In this document: positions 58,201 through 64,000 of the stretch, piece after piece
Position numbering within the stretch: position 1 is the first letter of the stretch
How the letters are laid out: each line of letters begins with the position of its first letter
Origin: Persicaria tinctoria
Lineage: Eukaryota; Streptophyta; Magnoliopsida; Caryophyllales; Polygonaceae
DNA length: 64,000 nucleotides
Assembly (NCBI GenBank): GCA_037127255.1
Contig: JBANSL010000012.1
Span: forward strand, 22,020,615 to 22,084,614
Direction: 5' to 3'
Translations under genes and position numbers: made by a program
The notes under the pieces: model-generated
Seen by the model: only the letters and a program-made list of their open reading frames with translations
What the model was told of the DNA's origin: nothing
The model's database searches: none

Positions 58201-59313
58201 TCTAGCTGTAACTTGAAAGTATTTTGTATTTCTATCACCAAGTTGGAGATGTTTAGTTTTAGCTCGTTGTTTCCAAAACTTATAATTGTAATCAAGCAGT
58301 CTGTATCTTTTGTGTTCTAATCTTGCCAGTTTGTGACCTTCCGAGGTTGAGATATCACCCCAGGGCAACCTGTCTTGGAGGGATTTAATTTGAAGATCTA
58401 CCTTAGAGAGTTGTTTTGTGATATTATTAGGATTGGCTTTACACCATCTTTTGATGTTTTGTTTCAATAATTTCTGTTTTTGTAAGAGCTTGAAACCTAA
58501 AGAGCCTCTAATCTTATAGCTCCAAACTTTTTTGATCATGCTTTCAAGAGCATCATTAGAAGTCCAAGCCATTTCGAACCTAAAGGGAGAACCTTTTCTT
58601 TTCGGTTGAGAGCCTAATTGGAGAGAGATAGGAGCATGATCCGAGCTAGAGAATTGGTGGTGTTTGGTACAGAGGTTAGGGAACCAGCTTAAGATATGTT
58701 GGTGAGCTAGAATTCTATCTAGGCGCTCATAGGTGTTGTTAATCAGCTTTTTGCTCTTTCTCCAAGTGAAGGGTGAACCTGAGAAGGGGAGGGTTTGTAA
58801 TCCAAGCTCTTCTTTAATATTCCCGATTCTTCTAAATCTATTAATGTTAGGAGTGATGCCTCCAACCTTGTCTGTATCAGTTTCTATGTCATTAAAATCA
58901 CCAATAATCAGAACCGGAAGCATATATTTATAGATTAGTTGATACATTTCATGCCAGAATTCATCTTTTTCACCTTCAGAAGAAGGGGCATAGATAAAGA
59001 GTAAAAGCAAGTCATGTTTCTCAATGGTTACCTTGATAAGAATGGCTCGGTGGTGCAGTTCAAGGACAAGACTCATCTCCTCTGTTTTTATTTTTGTAAG
59101 CATCCATATACCTCCTTTGTGACCAGAAGCCGATACATAGATAGCCTTTTGGAATCCTGAAGTTTTGATTTGATCATTAGTGGGGCCTTGCTGAGATTTT
59201 GTTTCTGTTAAGAAGAGGATATCAATGTCATTTGTAAATCTAAAATGATTGATCTCTTGCCACAAGAGTGGCCTTTTAGTACCCCTTACATTCCAATATG
59301 CTATATTAATCAT
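55228..59313 (-). CDS. LINE ORF2: endonuclease, reverse transcriptase, zinc finger, RNase H
   Basis: The frame has 1361 codons. I chose the ATG at 59313 (MINIAYWNVRG) because it starts exactly at the endonuclease domain and overlaps the ORF1 stop by 8 nt; the frame itself stays open upstream. Domains in order are an APE-like endonuclease (WNVRG, FLTETK, GDFND, SSDHAPI), reverse transcriptase (GPDGYPPEFYK, FALIPK-like AFIALIPK text, LDMEKAYDKLNW, GIRQGDPLAPYLF, and the catalytic LTFADDTIIF), a zf-RVT finger (CSLCSHANEDAAHLFTKC), and a C-terminal RNase H with INVDGSF, the Glu in TEASAM, LESDNQ and TADYIAKSG. All expected catalytic residues are present. It makes the cut at the target and copies the RNA there. 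Confidence 0.96.
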   Translation of the reverse strand: MINIAYWNVRGTKRPLLWQEINHFRFTNDIDILFLTETKSQQGPTNDQIKTSGFQKAIYVSASGHKGGIWMLTKIKTEEMSLVLELHHRAILIKVTIEKHDLLLLFIYAPSSEGEKDEFWHEMYQLIYKYMLPVLIIGDFNDIETDTDKVGGITPNINRFRRIGNIKEELGLQTLPFSGSPFTWRKSKKLINNTYERLDRILAHQHILSWFPNLCTKHHQFSSSDHAPISLQLGSQPKRKGSPFRFEMAWTSNDALESMIKKVWSYKIRGSLGFKLLQKQKLLKQNIKRWCKANPNNITKQLSKVDLQIKSLQDRLPWGDISTSEGHKLARLEHKRYRLLDYNYKFWKQRAKTKHLQLGDRNTKYFQVTARIKNFRRSTTSFTTKQNVLLTDQDLITDHITKEMSERFIGSNQTNVSANHVWNIQPQVTTEENVKLISQPTNSEIKNTLFSMADDKSPGPDGYPPEFYKRYWNIIGQSCCKAVKAFFHSGQMLSEINQTFIALIPKVENPTSINHYRPISLCNTVYKVISKIIANRLKPILPKLINPFQGAFVEGRSIQDNTLIAHEIFHTFHKQKGKNGLMDLKLDMEKAYDKLNWNYIRAVLFKFGFHETWISWVMKCLTTTSFSVLVNNTPGPQFKPNRGIRQGDPLAPYLFVLVMEELSRELHNEALLDDALIGIKLAKNGTPIPFLTFADDTIIFAKAAHTSLNTIQNILNNFSNLSGLTINYNKSSLQCSKNVNPNLARDLAAHMGIPVSKTIEKYLGIPLVNGRIKNSVFDEAIQNMKKQLTKWKASTLSQAGRTVLIQSNLSSKTNYLMQNFLLPKGVLNQMDQINRNFFWNKSPADKYIPLISWDTICKSKSLGGLGLKKAEELNIALQMKLLWKIYKNENSIWVQIIKEKYLQQESIRSFNKKHVSWQFGRLLTLRKKFEEGLLWVVGNGSAINVWEDNWIPSINLRDYRGTNDPNMRVESLISDRKLWKEDVLGQTFPQAVINKILQLKIPQWQAQDNLIWSPDPAGKFTTRSVKKILATQPQDHNSQSWIWKLKAPPRIKNLLWKIKIDGLPTTDRLNRYVNRVPSQCSLCSHANEDAAHLFTKCTYTREVIAQYEQKSGMYFQNLNLHGPLSENLYRINTSNTNFIDLAFIWQSIWNVRNDKIFRSKDSTSTSVLIQVINQSIADWTKEEQHNTKQQSNAIRRVRAKWTRPPRTIYKINVDGSFTQSGKSQTGGIIRDSEGNVIDIFSKEANVGSAIQTEASAMILGLQRARQKGLRKIILESDNQILVKAANREQSPRWEILHQIEEIQRLTTEFLSVEIRHIFREANYTADYIAKSGVICNLPSIPYHRDLCKIILQDDPGVRLVF

Positions 59314-61204
59314 ACAATTGATTGTAATAGTCACCAATTTTACAGCTTGTGATGTAATAATGCTTGAGCTCACTGTAATTACAATGATAATAGATCATCT
59401 TTCTAAGATTTAGATCCTGGAGAATTGATCTAGCGTCTGCATTCTTGTTTTCCCCATTTGTCATGGTTGAGATTATGCCTTCATCTTCATAATGTAACAT
59501 CAGATTGACTTCAGTTGGTAGTTGCTCTTGCTGTAATGTTGTTGAGCCTTCTGTGAACTTGAGATTTACGGAACAAAATTTTGCATAAAGATTGTTTTGT
59601 GAAGGTTTGTTTGTAGGGTTGGGGCAGCCTACCACCACAAGGTAATCAGAGACACCAATGGGGATCGGCTTAAGGTTTTTGATGAGGATTTGGAGTATCA
59701 TACCTTGGATGATGTTCTTGCTCTTGCTTAATCTTTCTGCTTGATTCCTGCAGAATGTTAGAGTATGTTCTTCCCTGCCAGAAATCAGGTGATAGTATAT
59801 TCTATGGCATATATGATAGTTATAGATAAAATCTAAGATAGCATTAGGGATTATAACCGCATAGAGATCTAGGTAGTTATGCTCTCCACCAAGGATTTCA
59901 GTGGGGTTCAGCTTAAGATTTTTTGTTTGAGAATAAAGGAGAGAGATACCTATGACTCCTCCATGACCCTTGTACTGACTATTGTTGTTTGTTTGTATTT
60001 GAATAGACTGGTTTATAGTAAGGTTGTATTGAGAATGTTTATGTTTAAAGGTTGGGTCGCTAGCCACTAACATTCCATAAAGAACAGAAAAGGGGCTTCG
60101 CTGAAGTTTTGGAGAGAGAGGGATAAGGAGAATCATACCTGAACACCAAGCGATCACACCGACCTGCAAGATAGAAAGAACCACACCTAACATGTAGGGC
60201 ATAGCAACACCGATCTTGGCATCATGACTAATAGATATAAGAGAATCCATAGAGCTCCCAACATAAAAGGAAAACAAAGGGAGGCACCAGTAAACACTTA
60301 GAGAGCATAGCAACCACTCATAATCAACCAAGGTATACTTCAAATTAACTCTAAAATCGCTACACAAAGCATAACTGACATAAGGCTGGTTGGTATGGTT
60401 TAATCTAGAAAGAGCTTTAATCCCAAGATCCAGCAAATTTGAAAGAGAAATAGTCCTAAAATTATTGTTCACATCAATTAAGACAACCAGAGTATAGACA
60501 GATCTAATTCTCATAGGCTTTTCATCACAAGGGTCTCTAGACAAACCCCTAATTACATTAATCTTAGTAAAATAAGCATAGATATGGTCATCCAAATGAG
60601 AAGTAAGAGCTTGCAAAAGGGCCAACTTCAATCGAGCATATATACTTAAGGCATATTTAGATGTGCAAAATACAATATTTAAGCAGAATAGAGATTTAGG
60701 GATAGACTTATCTGTTCTTAGGATCTTGAGAAATAGGTTGTCGCCCATCTTGATCTCGGTTTGCAGAGAAAGAACTACATTTGCATTGCTACTCTGCGTG
60801 ACCTGGTTGCTTTTTCGACTTAGAACCTGGAAAGAGGGGAGTTTGTAGGCGAAAATTTTGAGATAACAACATATCGAAATAAAGGGTTTGTGCTGAAATT
60901 TTGTATTTAAAGGTTTGGTTTTATGAGTGTTGTTTTTCCAGATTTGGAGGAGGCTGAGAATAGCCTGATCTGGACTCTGAGGGGGTTGATTGTTTATCAT
61001 CTTGATGAGGAGTCGAACTCGCACCATCACTGATAGTGGGAGTCGCCCCCTAGGGATGCTGCTAAGGGTGGAATCCTTGCGAGATTTGCCCAAATCAGTA
61101 CCCACTGTCCTCGGCGAGGCCAATAATGGGCTGCTACACCCACGAGACCTGTTGCATGTGCCGGATGAGGCATGGTGGCTATCAATTTGGAGGATAAAAG
61201 CCAT
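59306..61204 (-). CDS. LINE ORF1, non-canonical, 632 codons
   Basis: The open frame extends upstream to an ATG at 61489, but that ATG lies in the target duplication and is host DNA; the first ATG inside the element is at 61204 (MAFILQIDSH). Plant L1-type ORF1 proteins usually have a DUF4283 or RRM-like fold and a CCHC knuckle; I see no C-x2-C-x4-H-x4-C here. The protein is rich in Ile, Leu, Tyr and Ser, with hydrophobic stretches around WLLCSLSVYWCLPLFSFY and MPYMLGVVLSILQVGVIAW. Later starts (MINNQPPQ, MGDNLFL) are possible. The length of the open frame in AT-rich DNA supports real coding. I infer an RNA-binding or assembly role only from position; the fold is unknown. Confidence 0.7.
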   Translation of the reverse strand: MAFILQIDSHHASSGTCNRSRGCSSPLLASPRTVGTDLGKSRKDSTLSSIPRGRLPLSVMVRVRLLIKMINNQPPQSPDQAILSLLQIWKNNTHKTKPLNTKFQHKPFISICCYLKIFAYKLPSFQVLSRKSNQVTQSSNANVVLSLQTEIKMGDNLFLKILRTDKSIPKSLFCLNIVFCTSKYALSIYARLKLALLQALTSHLDDHIYAYFTKINVIRGLSRDPCDEKPMRIRSVYTLVVLIDVNNNFRTISLSNLLDLGIKALSRLNHTNQPYVSYALCSDFRVNLKYTLVDYEWLLCSLSVYWCLPLFSFYVGSSMDSLISISHDAKIGVAMPYMLGVVLSILQVGVIAWCSGMILLIPLSPKLQRSPFSVLYGMLVASDPTFKHKHSQYNLTINQSIQIQTNNNSQYKGHGGVIGISLLYSQTKNLKLNPTEILGGEHNYLDLYAVIIPNAILDFIYNYHICHRIYYHLISGREEHTLTFCRNQAERLSKSKNIIQGMILQILIKNLKPIPIGVSDYLVVVGCPNPTNKPSQNNLYAKFCSVNLKFTEGSTTLQQEQLPTEVNLMLHYEDEGIISTMTNGENKNADARSILQDLNLRKMIYYHCNYSELKHYYITSCKIGDYYNQLYD

Positions 61205-61533
61205 TGTTTGGAGAAAATTGTTTGGAGATTTGGTTTTTGATGTTTTAGGGTAAGCTTGAGATTTACAAGGGGATTTATGTTTGGTAGAGGGAGGTACGGG
61301 ATTAAGGCTTAGATGGGAAGCCAGAGGAAGCGGCAACGCCGCTCCATGGCTAGGCGGCCGAGGAGGGCAGCGGCGGTACAGGAGGAAAGAGAAGAGAAAG
61401 GGGGGCGCGTGGGAAAGGAAGGGCGCGTTCTCCTTCAGACAAAGGTTTGTTTTTATTAGGTAATCAACCACCGGGTTAAATATATACATACTGTCATACG
61501 GAGTTTATACACAGTGTGTGTTATACATTGCAT

Positions 61534-61595
61534 GTAGTACCCATAAGTCCCCAGTTCGAACCCCGGAATGGCCGCTCTTTATTTACCAATTCAAG
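61534..61595. mobile_element. 62-bp tRNA-like insert with 16-bp target duplication
   Basis: The insert lies between two exact copies of GTGTTATACATTGCAT (61518-61533 and 61596-61611). It contains CAGTTCGAACCCCGG, a good Pol III B-box/T-arm sequence. It looks like a retroposed SINE or tRNA fragment inserted by LINE machinery, within the hAT element. Confidence 0.7.
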
Positions 61596-61863
61596 GTGTT
61601 ATACATTGCATATTTGCATCAGTGTGTACATAGGTGAATCCGTAAAATAAAATAAAATTCTAGATATATATGTGTTACGTATTTAAAAATCGCAAAATAT
61701 ATAGGAAATTTTTTATGTTTTTATAATCTTTTTTATTTGATGGACAAGGCCCGTCCCGTGAGGGACAAGGCCCGTGCGGGATTAAAAAAAAGGGTGAATC
61801 CCGTCCCGCAAAAATAACACGGGACGACCTCCGTCCCGTCCCGCGCCCACCCCTACTAATTTA

Positions 61864-62947
61864 TACAATATATATCTTATGTGAATTTATTAAATGACCA
61901 AATTCACAATATATATACTATAGTTTGAATATAATATAGATTTATTTAATTAAATAAAAATAAGAAATAGCTCAAAAATAATTTGGGTATTTCATACACA
62001 ATGACCCTTTATAATTAAATTCTTAAACATGCAAACGGAGCCTTAATCCTAAAAAATGGAAGATTAAACTTATGATTTTCTAGAGGAATTAGTTTGCCAA
62101 TTTTTTATAGCCGGTTGGTGGACAGTGAATCCTTTATAAAAATTGTTCCTAAGGTAAGATCATGTATAACGAGGTACTTGGGAGATACTTGGGCTTTTAT
62201 AATAATAAAATATGGGCTGCAGTTCCGATACTAGAGCTAGTATCTCTCCAAGTATCTTAAGCGTGGGGCCTGTGTCAGGCGTAATTTTTTTTCCCCGCAA
62301 ATCACTGGGCAAAATGACGTCGCATGTAGGGGGAAGAAATCGAAACACAACGATTCACTTTGGAAAAGTTGGACGCGGCTGGAGGGGGCAGGTGGACGCG
62401 TGTCAAGTACGAATTGGCTGGTGAATGGACGGATGTGATGAAGAGGAAAGGACGGTCTAGATTGAATCTGCCGGATGTTATATTACAATTACAAAATTTA
62501 TTTTTTTACAATGAAAATGTTTTAAAAAAATAATACCAAAATACTAGATTCATTTTTCTCTACACATAGACATCAAGCTTGAATATGTTTGATTATATTT
62601 CGAAAAAAAAAAAATATTTTTGCTCAAATACAATTATATGTAATAATTCCTTAAAAAAATTCATTATATTTCATTAGTAATAATTTATTATCATTTGAAG
62701 AATTTATAATGTTGTTAAAAATATAAAATATGTGATAGTATATAATAATTTTCATGATTCATGTACGAATATGGTAGAAATTGATGTTTTTATGAAGTGA
62801 CTTGTTATAAAGTAATAGAATAGCATGTATGATCTCCTATTGATGCATTGAGTGGTCCCATCTTTGCATTGTGTAGTCTAATCACTTTGGTTCAGATTTT
62901 TCAAGTTTAACTAATAGAAAATATGTGAGGTCTCTATGAAGTTTAGC
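61864..62947. other. Intergenic DNA
   Basis: AT-rich, with no gene. GCAAACGGAGCC followed by TTA at about 62033-62047 matches the right terminus of the PIF-type element at 19104 and is probably a lone end of a related MITE. Confidence 0.45.
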
Positions 62948-62955
62948 TATAAATA
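62948..62955 (+). promoter_or_regulatory. TATA box of the Myb-like pseudogene
   Basis: TATAAATA lies 67 bp before the ATG at 63022, a typical plant distance once a short leader is counted. It is likely a remnant of the original promoter. Confidence 0.5.
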
Positions 62956-63021
62956 CATATGATCACTAGCATTGCGACCCGCGTATACTTCACTTCTTCC
63001 TCTCCTTCCTCATAAATCATA

Positions 63022-64000
63022 ATGGATCCTTCACAAAATCATTCAAAGAATGTGTTCTTTTCTAGCTTGGGGAACATGTCATTTTCTTCTGATTGTGATA
63101 TGAGTTATTACGAGTAAGTGCTCACTTCAAACCTACAAAATTTTACTTCCGACACCGCTGGAAGTGCAAATATCGCAAACGATCCCAACATATAGCACCC
63201 AACCAAGTGTTGTTGAGGTCCCAACAGGTGGCAGTGGAGGCTCTCATAGTCGGGATCCTGCTTGCGCTCGTGGTCGAGGTCGTGCCGATGCTCGGGGTGC
63301 AGCTCGTGGCAAAAGAGTGGAAGGTGATGATGAAGTTCGTTTAGGTCGTGCCTACTAGAGTGTTGATGACGATAATCTCCTTGTTAGCTGCAGGATCAAT
63401 ATTTCCACTGACGCGATTGTGAACACCGAGCAAAATGCACAAGCATTTTGGGGCAGAATTGCAGCATTCTATGAGCAGTATAGGAAACCAAACCAAGTGG
63501 GAAGAGACCCTACAATATGTAAGGCTAGGTGGCAAAAAAAAAAACTCAAATTTTTCGAAGTTTGTTGGTTGTTTTTAGGAAGCAAGTCGTTTTGAGAGCA
63601 TCCGGTGAGGCAGAGAAGGATGTTATAATGAGCTAGGGCACATGAACTTTATACTTCGAAGAGTGATGGGAAGCACTTCAAAGAAGAGCATGCATGACTT
63701 GCATTGCGTGATAAGCCCAGGTGGAGTGTTGATTACTTAGATAAAAGCAGTCCATGTGATGTAAGCACTAGTAGCTCCAAAAGATCTCGATCAACCGGTG
63801 GAGGGGATACCCCATGTTCAAATACTCATACGAGTGTCTTTAGTGTCAACCCCATAGAGCATCCCATAGGCATCAAGAAGTCTAAAATAAAGGGGAATGA
63901 GGCAATGTCATATGATCAGGTAGAAGCCAATGAGCTTACTGAACAATGGAGAAAGAGAAGGTTGACAAGTTCAACCGACTTTATGGAGTTGCAACTTTCT
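63022..64000 (+). pseudogene. Myb/trihelix-like protein with NAM-associated tail, PIF/Harbinger type (decayed, partial)
   Basis: From ATG 63022 the DNA encodes a Ser-rich start (MDPSQNHSKN), an Arg-Gly-rich linker (CARGRGRADARGAARGKR), then the Myb-like block NLLVSCRINISTDAIV, QAFWGRIAAFYEQY and CKARWQK, and a C-terminal part with HELYTSKSDGKHFKEEHA, KPRWSVDYLDKSS and IEHPIGIKKSKIKG. This order is typical of plant proteins with a SANT/Myb-like domain and a NAM-associated C-terminal region, related to the DNA-binding partner of PIF/Harbinger transposases. In-frame stops after SYYE and LGRAY, a Trp-to-stop change before LALRDKPRW, and frameshifts (for example in an A10 run) break it. It leaves the window. 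Confidence 0.75.

Larger units (their letters stand above)
55191..61477 (-). mobile_element. Full-length LINE (L1-like with RNase H), 6.3 kb
   Basis: A perfect 15-bp duplication AAATATATACATACT (55176-55190 and 61478-61492) brackets it. The 3' end is a poly(A) tail, seen as T11 at 55191-55201. It carries two overlapping ORFs on the minus strand, a 5' leader of about 270 bp that is GC-rich next to ORF1, and a very short 3' UTR of about 26 nt. Perfect duplication, a clean tail and long intact frames suggest recent insertion by target-primed reverse transcription. Confidence 0.95.
54836..61855. mobile_element. Non-autonomous hAT element split by a LINE
   Basis: The 8-bp duplication CTAATTTA (54828-54835 and 61856-61863) and 11-bp perfect terminal repeats TAGGGGTGGGC and GCCCACCCCTA define it. 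GTCCCGTCCCG-type words are concentrated near both ends. Without the LINE (6287 bp plus one 15-bp duplication) it is about 718 bp, and it encodes nothing itself. The tRNA-like mini insert at 61534-61595 is also inside. Confidence 0.9.

Noticed and set aside
55715..59100. Plus-strand frames such as 55715-56020, 56450-56683 and 58733-58933
   Set aside because: They are shadows of the intact LINE ORF2 on the minus strand.
61478..61489. ORF1 of the LINE starting at ATG 61489
   Set aside because: This ATG is inside the 15-bp target duplication and so belongs to the host; the first ATG in the element is 61204.

Overview
This window is plant nuclear DNA, almost certainly from a eudicot. The genes are split by AT-rich introns with ordinary GT..AG borders. 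One gene encodes the largest subunit of RNA polymerase III and another encodes a RadA/Sms-type protein with an organelle-like N-terminal extension. The rest is nested plant transposons of classic families: LARD and Athila-like LTR elements, an L1-like LINE with RNase H, hAT, CACTA, Mutator-like and PIF/Harbinger. I cannot name a species. There are no operons or CRISPR arrays, and I found no bona fide tRNA or rRNA gene.

Layout. 1-2615: the last six readable exons of NRPC1 (Pol III subunit 1), plus strand, entering from outside the window. 2616-8088: intergenic, with small repeats and TE-like debris. 8149-14274: a complete 15-exon RadA gene on the minus strand (603 codons plus stop), the only complete host gene here. 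14505-24032: DNA transposons. These are a possible 4.6-kb PIF/Harbinger-type element with a 693-bp foldback MITE inside it, an 814-bp Mutator-like element and a 3.1-kb non-autonomous CACTA element. 24579-26100: an LTR-like fragment, palindromes and a long CA microsatellite. 26100-52108: a P4-type ATPase (ALA family) pseudogene on the minus strand, cut in the middle of an exon by a 25-kb LTR element.

The 25-kb element (26383-51565, target duplication ATTTA) is a LARD-like non-autonomous element primed by initiator Met tRNA. Its 3' LTR was later invaded by a compound Athila-like element (36764-51314, target duplication GGCGC). That compound has an unusual LTR(A)-internal-LTR(B)-internal-LTR(A) structure. 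The 5' LTR(A) also carries an inverted 2.07-kb piece of an LTR(B) element, and the middle LTR(B) carries a 1.9-kb hAT element. Both internal domains encode only a small CCHC zinc-knuckle protein and no polymerase. 54836-61855: a short hAT element opened by a full-length, apparently intact LINE (55191-61477, 15-bp target duplication) whose ORF1 is unlike the usual plant L1 gag. A 62-bp tRNA-like insert with 16-bp target duplications lies beside the LINE. 63022-64000: a degenerate Myb-like protein of the PIF/Harbinger-associated type, running off the window.

The two host genes, NRPC1 and RadA, are housekeeping functions with no visible link to each other. The main interest lies in transposon architecture: nested insertions that can be ordered in time, a tripartite LTR array best explained by recombination with a one-LTR circle, an inverted insert that ends inside a primer-binding site, and an unusual LINE ORF1.
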